From Bacteroidales bacterium (lineage in GTDB: Bacteria > Bacteroidota > Bacteroidia > Bacteroidales > Muribaculaceae), in the NCBI GenBank assembly GCA_014800105.1, contig JAAVGQ010000024.1:12043-21730 (forward strand): 9,688 nt of DNA. The letters are read 5' to 3'. Positions 1 through 7,754 of this stretch are shown piece after piece. The position numbers were made by a program, and so were the translations under genes. The notes below the pieces were generated by a model, which was not told the DNA's origin, searched no databases, and worked only from the letters and a program-made list of their open reading frames with translations. How positions within the stretch are numbered: the stretch's first letter is position 1; each line of letters starts with the position of its first letter.

Positions 1-2225
1 GTTTTCTCCATTTCATTGAGCTCGTGGTAGTGAGTGGCAAATAGTGTTTTGGGGTGCTGGCGGCACTGGTGGATGTATTCCACGATGGCCCATGCTATGG
101 AGATGCCGTCGTAAGTAGAAGTACCACGGCCCAGCTCATCGAAGAGAATGAGGCTGCGCTCACTGATGTTGTTGAGGATTGAGGCGGCCTCAGTCATCTC
201 AACCATGAATGTTGACTCGCCGCGGGAAATATTGTCGCTCGCGCCGACGCGGGTAAATATCTTGTCGATTATACCGATGTGAGCACTGTCAGCAGCGACA
301 AAGCTGCCAATCTGGGCAAGCAGAACGTTGAGTGCGGTTGAGCGCAGGAGAGCTGATTTACCTGACATGTTGGGTCCCGTAATCATAATTACCTGCGATG
401 AATCGTTATCGAGCCGCACGCTGTTGGTGATATAACCCTCGCCGGGTGGTAGCTGGCGTTCGATTACAGGATGACGTCCTTCGATGATTTCGAGGCTGAG
501 AGAATCGTCAATTACGGGACGGTTGTAGCGGTTCTCGATAGCAGTAACGGTGAGCCCGCACAGGCAGTCGAGAACAGCAATGGTCGCAGCATTGAGCTGT
601 ATGGGGTTGATTGAGCCGGAAACCGCGTCAACGAGGCGCTGATAGAGTGCTTCCTCAATCTGGCCTATGCGGTCCTGGGCCGTTAGAATTTTGTTTTCAT
701 ATTCCTTCAGCTCCTCAGTGATATAGCGCTCGGCATTGACGAGTGTCTGTTTTCTTATCCAGCGGTCAGGAACTTTGTCTTTGTGGGTGTTGGTAACCTC
801 GATGTAGTAGCCGAAGACGTTGTTGAAACCTATTTTCAGGCTGGGAATGCCGGTCTCGGCTGACTCACGCTGCTGGATGGATGCGAGGTAATCGCGGCCC
901 TGAAAGGCTATTTTGCGCAGTTCGTCAAGTTCATCGTCTATGCCGTCAGCTATTACTGAGCCTCGATTCAATGCAATTGGGGGTTCCGGGACAATCTCAC
1001 GAAGAATGCGGTCGCGTATTTCAGTGCAGTCGTCGAGTGCCTGAGCCATTTCCTGGAGAACCGGCATGTTGCTTTCAGAGCATATTTTCCTGATGGGACC
1101 GACGGCTGAGAGAGCCTTGCCGAGCATTAGCATGTCGCGTGGATTAACTCTTCGGGCGGCAACCTTGGAGATGAGGCGTTCCATGTCACCCACGTTTCGC
1201 AGGTGTTCAATCAGCGTCTCTCTTTCGTCAGGATGCTTAAAGAAGTATTCTACCACGTCGAGGCGGCGGTTTATAGTTGCCGGGTCAACGAGCGGGAACA
1301 GTAACCAGCGATGAAGCAATCGGCTTCCCATGGGGCTCACGGTGCGGTCAATCACGTCAAGAAGGCATTTGCCGTCAGGTGCATTGCTCTTGACGAGCTC
1401 AAGGTTGCGCACGGTAAAACTGTCGAGGCGAACGAAGCGGTCACCGTCGATGCGTCGCAGTGAGGTGATGTGGCCCGTGTGGGTGTGCTGGGTGATGTCA
1501 AGATAGTGAAGCGTGGCGCCACTGGCGATTATCGCGAGCGGCATGTCGCTGATGCCGAATCCCTTGAGGTTTTCGGTCTCAAACTGTTTGAGAAGGCGCT
1601 CCATAGCGGTGCCTTCAGTGAATATCCAGTCTTCGAGCTCGAATGAGAGATAACGGCCTGAAAATAATTCCTCAAGGCGATGTTTCTTACCACGCTCCAC
1701 GAGGATTTCCTTGGGAGCGAAGTTGGCAAGGAGCTTGTCGATATAGTCAGGCGTTCCCTGAGTAGTGAGGAATTCTCCCGTGCTGATGTCGAGGAAAGCG
1801 ACACCCACGGCGTCTTTACCGGGACAAACAGCGGCAAGGAAGTTATTCTGCCTGTGGTCGAGGATGTTATCGTTAATTGAAACGCCGGGGGTAACGAGTT
1901 CGGTAATACCACGCTTTACAAGTCCCTTTACAGTCTTGGGGTCCTCAAGCTGTTCGCATATTGCGACGCGCTTGCCTGCTCTTACAAGTTTAGGTAAGTA
2001 TGTGTCAAGGGCGTGATGAGGGAAGCCTGCAAGCTCAACTGATGAAGCTGAACCGTTGGCACGGCGGGTAAGGGTAATTCCGAGAATCTCGCTGGCAGTG
2101 ATGGCATCGTCGCTGAAAGTTTCGTAGAAGTCACCAACGCGAAAAAGCAGTACTGCGTCGGGATGCTTTTTTTTCATCTCGAAGTACTGCTTCATCAATG
2201 GTGTCTCTACAACTTTCTTGGCCAT
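1..2225 (-). CDS. mutS: DNA mismatch repair ATPase MutS (3' end cut by window edge)
   Basis: MutS recognises mismatches and small loops in newly replicated DNA and recruits MutL. The frame is open from the ATG at 2225 to the window edge (741 codons). It begins [20 protein letters not shown] and carries the mismatch-reading motif GDFYE at residues 31-35, whose Phe and Glu contact the mispaired base. The ATPase domain has the Walker A GPNMSGKS (617-624), the Walker [12 protein letters not shown] with D696 and E697, and the FATHYHEL motif (729-736). These positions fall within a few residues of the E. coli ones, so the frame is intact. The family usually has about 850-880 residues, so roughly 110-140 C-terminal residues (helix-turn-helix and tail) lie outside. 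It starts 34 nt after the ribE stop and has no clear Shine-Dalgarno sequence. An A8 run occurs at codons 18-20. Identity is very secure. Confidence 0.97.
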   Translation of the reverse strand, partial: MAKKVVETPLMKQYFEMKKKHPDAVLLFRVGDFYETFSDDAITASEILGITLTRRANGSASSVELAGFPHHALDTYLPKLVRAGKRVAICEQLEDPKTVKGLVKRGITELVTPGVSINDNILDHRQNNFLAAVCPGKDAVGVAFLDISTGEFLTTQGTPDYIDKLLANFAPKEILVERGKKHRLEELFSGRYLSFELEDWIFTEGTAMERLLKQFETENLKGFGISDMPLAIIASGATLHYLDITQHTHTGHITSLRRIDGDRFVRLDSFTVRNLELVKSNAPDGKCLLDVIDRTVSPMGSRLLHRWLLFPLVDPATINRRLDVVEYFFKHPDERETLIEHLRNVGDMERLISKVAARRVNPRDMLMLGKALSAVGPIRKICSESNMPVLQEMAQALDDCTEIRDRILREIVPEPPIALNRGSVIADGIDDELDELRKIAFQGRDYLASIQQRESAETGIPSLKIGFNNVFGYYIEVTNTHKDKVPDRWIRKQTLVNAERYITEELKEYENKILTAQDRIGQIEEALYQRLVDAVSGSINPIQLNAATIAVLDCLCGLTVTAIENRYNRPVIDDSLSLEIIEGRHPVIERQLPPGEGYITNSVRLDNDSSQVIMITGPNMSGKSALLRSTALNVLLAQIGSFVAADSAHIGIIDKIFTRVGASDNISRGESTFMVEMTEAASILNNISERSLILFDELGRGTSTYDGISIAWAIVEYIHQCRQHPKTLFATHYHELNEMEK

Positions 2226-2243
2226 GAATGGGAGTTGATTAGA

Positions 2244-2264
2244 GTTGAGATGCTGAGCATCAAC
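2244..2264 (-). other. Small hairpin over the ribE stop codon, ahead of mutS
   Basis: On the minus strand a perfect 5-bp stem (GATGC, loop TCA, GCATC) spans 2249-2261. Skipping a 2-nt bulge (2247-2248) adds three more pairs (GTT with AAC), giving 2244-2264. The ribE stop codon (2260-2262) lies inside it and the mutS ATG is 18 nt downstream. No T-run follows, so it does not look like an intrinsic terminator. A role in mutS translation or RNA stability is possible, but a stem this short can arise by chance. Confidence 0.35.
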
Positions 2265-2868
2265 GATTAGAAAGCTCGCTGATGCGGCTGATGTATTTTC
2301 CTATGATGTCAAACTCAATGTTGACTTTGCTACCAACCTTGATGTCACCAAAGTTAGTGTGCTCAAAGGTGTAAGGGATGATTGCAACGCGGAAGCTGTC
2401 ACGCTCGCTGTCACACACTGTGAGGCTGACGCCGTTAACAGTCACCGAGCCTTTTTCCACTGTAACGTAGCCCTTGGCGATGAGCGAGGGGTCCACGGCA
2501 TACTGGAATTTGAAGTAACGGCTACCGTCAACTTCCTCGATGTCAACACATGTAGCGGTGCAGTCAACGTGTCCCTGAACGATGTGACCGTCAAGACGTC
2601 CGTTCATGAGCATCGAGCGCTCGAGATTGACACGGTCCCCTGCCTTGAGGAGCCCGAGGTTAGAACGGTCAAGAGTTTCCTGAATGGCTGTAACGGTGTA
2701 GGTTTCCCCGTCAAGACTCACAACGGTGAGACAAACACCATTGTGAGCGACTGACTGGTCGATTTTTAATTCGTCGGTGAAAGAGGATGCCACCTTGAGA
2801 TTGACGTTTCCCCCGTTGGGTTCAACGGCAACCACGCGGGCTGCTTCTTCAACAATGCCTGAGAACAT
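2260..2868 (-). CDS. ribE: Riboflavin synthase, alpha chain
   Basis: Riboflavin synthase catalyses the last step of vitamin B2 synthesis: two molecules of 6,7-dimethyl-8-ribityllumazine dismutate to riboflavin and a pyrimidinedione. The 202-residue protein starts with the family signature MFSGIVEE and shows the two tandem lumazine-binding halves (about 1-97 and 98-195). The repeat is visible as NGVCLTV (43-49) against NGVSLTV (145-151), each followed by a matching strand ending in RVNLE (79-83) or KVNIE (181-185). The linker motif GHIVQGHVD (94-102) ends the first half. Length fits the family (about 200-215). It begins 1 nt after the yebC stop, which strongly implies co-transcription and possibly translational coupling. 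No other riboflavin gene or FMN riboswitch is visible nearby. The name ribC is also used for this enzyme in some species. Confidence 0.96.
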   Translation of the reverse strand: MFSGIVEEAARVVAVEPNGGNVNLKVASSFTDELKIDQSVAHNGVCLTVVSLDGETYTVTAIQETLDRSNLGLLKAGDRVNLERSMLMNGRLDGHIVQGHVDCTATCVDIEEVDGSRYFKFQYAVDPSLIAKGYVTVEKGSVTVNGVSLTVCDSERDSFRVAIIPYTFEHTNFGDIKVGSKVNIEFDIIGKYISRISELSNR

Positions 2869-2869
2869 A

Positions 2870-3607
2870 TTATTCCTCTTCCTCCTTCATGTTGTGGAAC
2901 ACATTCTGAACGTCCTCGTCCTCTTCGAGCTTTTCGAGAAGCTTATCGAGGGTAGCGCGCTGCTCGGCAGTAACTTCCTTGAGGTCGTTGGGAATGCGGA
3001 CAAATTCAGAAGAAATGATTTCAAAACCGTTTTCTTCGAGATACTTCTGGATATTAGAGTAGTCTTCGAAGCCACCGTATAGAACGATGTGCTCGCCTGT
3101 TTCCTCATCCTCGTCCTGTATGAGTTCATCAACGCCATAGTCGATGAGTTCGAGCTCGAGATCCTCGAGGCTCACACCGTCCTTGGGCTTGATTTTGAAA
3201 AGGCTCTTGTGGTCAAAGAGGAATGTGAGAGAACCCTGGGTTCCGAGAGAACCACCGTGCTTTGTAAAGTAAGAGCGCACGTTAGCAACGGTGCGGGTAT
3301 TATTGTCGGTAGCAGCTTCTACGAAGATTGCGATACCGAAGGGTCCGTATCCTTCGTAAGTGATTTCCTTGTAATCGCTTGAGTCCTTGTCGGTTGCCTT
3401 TTTGATTGCGCGTTCAACAGTGTCCTTGGGCATGTTGGCGGCCTTAGCGTTCTGCATGAGAGCGCGGAGACGGGGGTTGGTGTCGGGGTCAGGACCACCA
3501 GCCTTGGCAGCGATTGTGATTTCTTTACCAATGCGGGTAAATGTACGTGACATGTTACCCCAGCGTTTGAGTTTTCTTGCTTTGCGGTATTCAAAAGCTC
3601 TTCCCAT
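2870..3607 (-). CDS. yebC: YebC/PmpR family protein (translation factor or transcriptional regulator)
   Basis: The family is cytoplasmic. Some members have been described as DNA-binding regulators (PmpR) and others as factors that relieve ribosome stalling (mitochondrial TACO1, and bacterial YebC at proline-rich stretches). Which role applies here cannot be read from sequence. The 245-residue protein shows the family landmarks: KRWGNMSRTFTRIGKEI near the N-terminus, AKAGGPDPDTNPRLR (34-48), YEGYGPFG (84-91), DNNTRTVANVR (101-111), GGSLGTQGSLTFLF (118-131) and the C-terminal LEEDEDVQNVFHNM (227-240), ending in four Glu. The start MGRAFEYRKARKLKRWGNM is the form I know from Bacteroidota, in place of the MAGHSKW start of proteobacterial members, which supports this ATG. 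It follows pheT by 55 nt with no promoter motif between them, so it probably shares the pheT transcript. Confidence 0.94.
   Translation of the reverse strand: MGRAFEYRKARKLKRWGNMSRTFTRIGKEITIAAKAGGPDPDTNPRLRALMQNAKAANMPKDTVERAIKKATDKDSSDYKEITYEGYGPFGIAIFVEAATDNNTRTVANVRSYFTKHGGSLGTQGSLTFLFDHKSLFKIKPKDGVSLEDLELELIDYGVDELIQDEDEETGEHIVLYGGFEDYSNIQKYLEENGFEIISSEFVRIPNDLKEVTAEQRATLDKLLEKLEEDEDVQNVFHNMKEEEE
2875..2887 (-). promoter_or_regulatory. Shine-Dalgarno-like purine stretch for ribE, inside the yebC 3' end
   Basis: The last codons of yebC (AAG GAG GAA GAG GAA, then TAA) contain AAGGAGG (2881-2887), 12 nt before the ribE ATG, and a closer GAGG (2875-2878), 6 nt before it. The other starts in the window have at best a weak AAGG-type match (queG) and mostly nothing, as is usual in Bacteroidota. 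The same bases encode the acidic YebC tail, so the match may be coincidental. Its use in ribE initiation is inference. Confidence 0.45.
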
Positions 3608-3662
3608 AGTGGTATTTTTATTTTATGGTAATTTTAATTATTGATTATCAGTAAGAAATAAT

Positions 3663-6134
3663 TTAACGGAGTTCCGCGCCAAGCTGTTTCCTGAGGTTCT
3701 CGATGATGCGTGTCATTGTGGCGTCAATCTGCTTGTCCTGGAGGGTTTTTTCATCGTCCTGAAGGATAATGGAGATAGCGTAAGACTTCTTGCCGGCGGG
3801 GAGCTTGTCGCCCTCATAGACGTCAAACAGGCGCACGTCCTTGAGCAGACGTTTCTCACTCGCGTTAACAACGTTGATAACCTGGTCAAGTGTCACGTTG
3901 CTGTCGAGGAGCAGTGCGAGGTCTCGGTTGACGGGGAGTGTCTTGGGAAGTGGCGCGAAAAGAACGCTCTTCTTTAGAGACATCTTCACGAGAGTGTTCC
4001 AGTCAAGTTCAGCGAAGAGAACTGACTGCTTGATTCCCATTGACTTGAGCAGGCCTTTAGCGAGAATGCCCATGCGGCCGAGGTCCTTACCGTTGCGGGA
4101 AGTGATAGCGAGCGACGCGCTGTAGATACCCTCGCCGTCAGCAACAGTTTTAAGCTGAATCTCGCGGGCATTGATGCCGAGGCGTGCCATGATGTTGGCT
4201 ACGATTGCCTTGAGGTCGTAGAATGATACATCCTCAGCTGCGTGATTCCATGCCGCATTGCGTGAACGGCCTGTCATCCACAGGGCAAGACGGGAGCCTT
4301 CGCTGTAAGGTGCAAGAGGATTCTCGGCGGTTGATTCAGCGGCGGGATTGAAGCGGTAAACGTTGCCGAACTCATACATCATGAGGTCAGGCAGTTTACG
4401 GTTGATGTTATGCTCGATTGATTCGAGACCGCCGTAAAGCAAAGTGCGGCGCATCACGCTGAGGTCGCTGCTGAGGGGGTTGAGGAGTCTTACACAGTTG
4501 TCGAGCGGCCAAGCCTTGTTGTCGGCATAATAACGCTCGGATGTGAGAGAGTTGTTGAGTATTTCGTTGAAACCGCACGCTGTGAGCTGCTCGCTGATGA
4601 GAACGCGCAGTTCGTTAGAGCGGTCAGTGATAGTCTTGTAAGAGAGTGATGACTTAACGCTGTCACCTATCTCGACGTTGTTGTAGCCGTAGACGCGGAG
4701 AACATCTTCGACTACGTCACAAGGACGTTTAACGTCAACGCGGTAAGTGGGCACCTTGAGTTCAAGGGTGTCATCTTTGCGTGAAGCGATTTCGATTTCG
4801 AGTGACTTGAGGATTGCGTCAACAGTTTCTTCAGGAATTTCTTTACCCACGAGCTCGTTGAGGTATTTGTAGCTGAGTTCCACGGGGAACGGTTCTACAA
4901 CCTCAGGGTAGATGTCAACCAAATCACCGCAGATTTCGCCGCCGGCAAGTTCCTTGACGAGGAGTGAGGCAAGCTTGAGTGCATAGACGGTACCGTTGGG
5001 ATCAACTCCACGTTCAAAGCGGAATGATGAGTCACTGTTGATGCCGTGACGGCGAGCTGTTTTACGCACGCTGGTGGGGTTGAAGCAGGCACTTTCGAGG
5101 AAAATGTCAGTCGTATTCTCGGTTACGCCTGAGTCGAGGCCACCCATAACGCCGGCGATACACATTGGTTCCTCAGCGTTACATATCATGAGGTCACGGC
5201 TGTCGAGCTTGTGCTCAACGTTGTCGAGAGTAACGAAGGGGGCGCCTTCAATGGCATTCTTAACGATAACTTTTTCGCCCTTAATCTGTGCGAGGTCAAA
5301 GCAGTGCATGGGTTGACCGATGCCGTGCAGGATATAGTTGGTGATATCAACCACGTTGTTGATGGGGCGGAGACCGATGGTGGTAAGGCGGTCCTTAAGC
5401 CACTGGGGACTCTCGGTTACTTTCACGCCACGGATGGTAACTCCGCTATAGCGTGTGCAAGCCTCGGGGTTTAGAACTTCAACGGTGACTGCTCCATCTT
5501 TCTTGTCGATAGCGAAGCCGTCGACATCAGGGCGGTGGAGGTTGCTGCCGTCAGCGTGGCAGTCGAGCCAAGCTGCGAAGTCACGGGCAACGCCATAGTG
5601 GGAAGCGGCGTCAATGCGGTTGGGGGTGAGGTCAACTTCAAGAACGTAGTCGCTTGACAGGCCGAAGTACTCAGCGGCTGGTGTGCCGGGCTTTATGCCG
5701 TCAGGGAGCACCATGATACCGTCATGAGATGCACCAACGCCAATCTCATCCTCGGCGCAAATCATTCCCAGAGATTCCACCCCTCTGATTTTCGATTTCT
5801 TAATCTGGAATTCCTTGTCGCCGTCATAGAGGGTTGTCCCCACGGTAGCGACAATGACAGTCTGGCCGGCGGCAACGTTAGGAGCGCCACACACAATCTG
5901 GGTGGGTTGTCCGTCACCGAGGTCAACGGTAGTGATGTGAAGGTGATCGCTGTTGGGATGTTCTTCACAGGTAAGTACTTTACCTACGACAATGCCGCGT
6001 AATCCGCCACGTATAGACTCAACTTCTTCAACGCTTCCGGTCTCGAGACCCAGTGAGGTGAGAGCGGCTGCAAGCTCATCAGGGGTGAGATTGAAGTCGA
6101 TGTACTGTTTAAGCCAGTTATAAGAGATATTCAT
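3663..6134 (-). CDS. pheT: Phenylalanine--tRNA ligase, beta subunit
   Basis: This is the beta chain of the alpha2-beta2 enzyme that charges tRNA-Phe. It binds the tRNA, edits Tyr-tRNA-Phe and holds the catalytic alpha chain. The 823 residues fit the long bacterial form. In order: an N-terminal B1 region beginning MNISYNWLKQYI; a tRNA-binding OB fold at about 43-155 (HPNSDHL 59-65, VCGAPNV 81-87, KIRGVES 115-121); the B3/B4 editing domain at about 220-395 (GLRPINNVVDITNY 254-267, FRFERGVDP 371-379); the B5 domain at about 417-484 (VPTYRVDVKRPCDVVEDVLR 461-480); a catalytic-like core at about 490-705; and an FDX-ACB anticodon-binding domain at about 731-823 ending in LGAELR. The alpha-chain gene pheS is not adjacent: the upstream neighbour is an unrelated hydrolase, so pheS must lie elsewhere. 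A Bacteroidota promoter lies about 50 nt upstream of the ATG. No Shine-Dalgarno sequence is seen. Confidence 0.98.
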   Translation of the reverse strand: MNISYNWLKQYIDFNLTPDELAAALTSLGLETGSVEEVESIRGGLRGIVVGKVLTCEEHPNSDHLHITTVDLGDGQPTQIVCGAPNVAAGQTVIVATVGTTLYDGDKEFQIKKSKIRGVESLGMICAEDEIGVGASHDGIMVLPDGIKPGTPAAEYFGLSSDYVLEVDLTPNRIDAASHYGVARDFAAWLDCHADGSNLHRPDVDGFAIDKKDGAVTVEVLNPEACTRYSGVTIRGVKVTESPQWLKDRLTTIGLRPINNVVDITNYILHGIGQPMHCFDLAQIKGEKVIVKNAIEGAPFVTLDNVEHKLDSRDLMICNAEEPMCIAGVMGGLDSGVTENTTDIFLESACFNPTSVRKTARRHGINSDSSFRFERGVDPNGTVYALKLASLLVKELAGGEICGDLVDIYPEVVEPFPVELSYKYLNELVGKEIPEETVDAILKSLEIEIASRKDDTLELKVPTYRVDVKRPCDVVEDVLRVYGYNNVEIGDSVKSSLSYKTITDRSNELRVLISEQLTACGFNEILNNSLTSERYYADNKAWPLDNCVRLLNPLSSDLSVMRRTLLYGGLESIEHNINRKLPDLMMYEFGNVYRFNPAAESTAENPLAPYSEGSRLALWMTGRSRNAAWNHAAEDVSFYDLKAIVANIMARLGINAREIQLKTVADGEGIYSASLAITSRNGKDLGRMGILAKGLLKSMGIKQSVLFAELDWNTLVKMSLKKSVLFAPLPKTLPVNRDLALLLDSNVTLDQVINVVNASEKRLLKDVRLFDVYEGDKLPAGKKSYAISIILQDDEKTLQDKQIDATMTRIIENLRKQLGAELR

Positions 6135-6184
6135 CTGAAAATAGATTTTTTTCTTCTAATGGGGTGAAAAGTTTTTATAACACG

Positions 6185-6216
6185 CAAAGATAACAAAAAA
6201 TATCAACCTCCCCAAA
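6185..6216 (-). promoter_or_regulatory. Bacteroidota sigma-ABfr-type promoter for pheT
   Basis: Read on the minus strand, TTTG (6213-6216) is followed after exactly 20 nt by TATCTTTG (6185-6192). This matches the Bacteroidota housekeeping consensus of a -33 TTTG and a -7 TAnnTTTG at the usual spacing. It lies in the only gap over 100 nt in the window and points at pheT. Transcription would start near 6178-6180, giving a leader of about 45 nt. That A/T-rich leader has no Phe-rich peptide or obvious attenuator hairpin. The start site is inferred. Confidence 0.82.
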
Positions 6217-6287
6217 TGTAATCTTGTTCTTCGATTTATCGCATGAGAAGCTGCATGAAAAAAGTGTCATCTTGCTCGAACGGGGTC
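6217..6287. other. Remainder of hydrolase-pheT gap: no clear terminator
   Basis: This is the rest of the 153-nt gap, just past the hydrolase stop codon. A terminator would be expected here because a new promoter follows. The minus strand has a T6 run (6260-6265), but no G/C-rich hairpin precedes it. The only internal structure is weak: CATG at each end of a short A/G-rich core (6242-6257) and AATC/GATT arms (around 6220-6237). I see no small gene here. Confidence 0.4.
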
Positions 6288-7736
6288 TTATTTAATGTCG
6301 ATGTCCACCGCTGCTGTGAAGAGTCGTGAGGGATCTCCGAATAATGCACAACTTTCAGCTATGACATCCAGCTTAGGTGTAACTTTGCCTTTGAATTTCC
6401 TATTCCCATTGACCTTGATGACAACAGGTTTCGACATGTCGACAAGGTCATTGCTCAGATAAATCCTGACTTTCCCCGTCGAGGCCGGAATGAAGGCTTT
6501 GTCAACACTGAGGTTTACGGTCCAGCCTGAATCGGATGCCGGTTGGGAGGTGGATAAAGTGACATTATTGACATTTAAATCAATAGTGTTCCCGTTGATG
6601 ATCATTTCGTAGGCAGTACGATACATGTCATTGTCACGGGCGTCGGACGGTTCGAGTATGCGTACATTATAGAATGCGTCACGGTAACGTAATGGTTCGT
6701 TATTTATGCCACCTAGTGCTCCATTCTCCATGTAGAAATAGCGAGGTGTTGCATTACGGGTAAAGTCAACCAGCCATGGGGTGGTGAGCGTATAATCGCA
6801 CCCGTGTCCCTTGCCGGGCTGAAGGTTGACATTATGAACGTAGTGGCCCGGATGGACTGTCTCAAGGCTGTCAAGCAGATAGCCGACCTTTTGAGTGAGG
6901 AGCTTGCGTCCGTACATCGTGTCATCCTCACCGGTCTGAAGCGTGAATGGAACGTTGGCGAGATTTTCGGGAGGACAGCTCACGAGAACCTCTCCACCGG
7001 CAATGGGACCCGCACCGGCAATGTAGTCGGCATAGAAGGAAGCGAGCCGTTGTGATCCATAAGCGCCTTCTGAAATTCCCATGATATATATCTTGTCAGG
7101 GTTGATGTCGCCTGATGCAATCGCAAGTTTTATGAGCTGTTCCCATTTTGCTTGTCGCGAAGGCTGGTACCAGCGACAACCTGTACCGCCTTGAGGGCTT
7201 TGGGGAATAAAGAAAACTGATGGTGTATCTTTGAATACCTGGGCCCATGATATTGAAGCACGCCATTCCATCTCGGGATCAGGTCCTGAACCATGGATGA
7301 AGAGGAACAGGGGAAATCCCGTGGCTGGAGCTTCACCTTTTGACACATACAGGAATGGCATGGGGCCCTCAGGCAGTTCCCATGTACCATCAGGTCCCGG
7401 CATATTAAACCATTTCTCTACGTCTGAATGAGATGTGGGCGAGGGAAGTTGCTCAGTATAATGATTGAGAACGGTATTTGCCCATATATCCCACACTTTG
7501 CTCTTGGCATCCTCAATATCGGATTTTGCGAGTTTCTTGTTTCCTTTCAGTTGAGTAATATCACCATCGAGAGCTGATGAGAAGTATTTACGGATGTCAG
7601 CTTGCGTTATTCCATATCGAATAGTCTCATCAATATTTTTGTGATCGGCAACCTCCTGACCTCCCCCATTATTGAATGAACACAAGACTAATAGTGTTAC
7701 TGTGAAAATTAATGGTTTAACAGTGATGACTTTCAT
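6288..7736 (-). CDS. Secreted alpha/beta hydrolase, esterase-like, substrate unknown
   Basis: The 482-residue protein has an N-terminal export signal (charged MKVITVK, hydrophobic core about 8-20, then FNNGGGQEVA). C19 follows VL, so a non-canonical lipoprotein anchor is possible, but -1 Leu makes ordinary secretion at least as likely. Residues 33-115 form a predicted helical, Trp-rich stretch. The alpha/beta hydrolase fold runs about 125-330: oxyanion-loop FIHGSG (146-151), nucleophile elbow GISEG with S222, likely acid in GEDD (D271 or D272) and likely catalytic H311 in GKGHGCDY. This resembles the PHB-depolymerase/feruloyl-esterase (LpqC-like) style of fold. About 370-482 form a strand-rich C-terminal region with repeated VNG or NGN turns, probably a small beta domain. 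It starts 18 nt after the Nudix gene and probably shares its transcript. A periplasmic or surface esterase acting on carbohydrate or ester-linked side chains is inference; a peptidase-like role is not excluded. Confidence 0.85.
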   Translation of the reverse strand: MKVITVKPLIFTVTLLVLCSFNNGGGQEVADHKNIDETIRYGITQADIRKYFSSALDGDITQLKGNKKLAKSDIEDAKSKVWDIWANTVLNHYTEQLPSPTSHSDVEKWFNMPGPDGTWELPEGPMPFLYVSKGEAPATGFPLFLFIHGSGPDPEMEWRASISWAQVFKDTPSVFFIPQSPQGGTGCRWYQPSRQAKWEQLIKLAIASGDINPDKIYIMGISEGAYGSQRLASFYADYIAGAGPIAGGEVLVSCPPENLANVPFTLQTGEDDTMYGRKLLTQKVGYLLDSLETVHPGHYVHNVNLQPGKGHGCDYTLTTPWLVDFTRNATPRYFYMENGALGGINNEPLRYRDAFYNVRILEPSDARDNDMYRTAYEMIINGNTIDLNVNNVTLSTSQPASDSGWTVNLSVDKAFIPASTGKVRIYLSNDLVDMSKPVVIKVNGNRKFKGKVTPKLDVIAESCALFGDPSRLFTAAVDIDIK

Positions 7737-7754
7737 GGATGTGAAAATGATGTT

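Noticed and set aside
1529..1912. A minus-strand 127-codon frame within mutS.
   Set aside because: It is out of frame with the intact mutS reading, which continues through this region with conserved sequence. Its composition (Ser-rich) is typical of a shadow frame.
5211..5474. Plus-strand open frames inside pheT, yebC and ribE (for example 5211-5474, 2359-2754, 3089-3382).
   Set aside because: They lie opposite well-identified conserved genes, show no recognisable domain, and have no promoter or ribosome site; they are frame shadows.
6135..6184. Possible attenuator or T-box-like leader before pheT.
   Set aside because: The leader is only about 45 nt and A/T-rich. It has no Phe-rich leader peptide, no strong hairpins and no T-box sequence.
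6242..6265. Candidate intrinsic terminator for the hydrolase gene (T6 run on the minus strand).
   Set aside because: No stable G/C-rich stem precedes the T-run; only a weak CATG-based pairing is present, and it lies on the wrong side.
7199..7233. Plus-strand TTTG (7199-7202) and TATCTTTG (7226-7233), resembling a Bacteroidota promoter antisense to the hydrolase gene.
   Set aside because: The spacing is 23 nt, longer than the usual 19-21. It lies within a coding gene and has no plausible plus-strand gene downstream.
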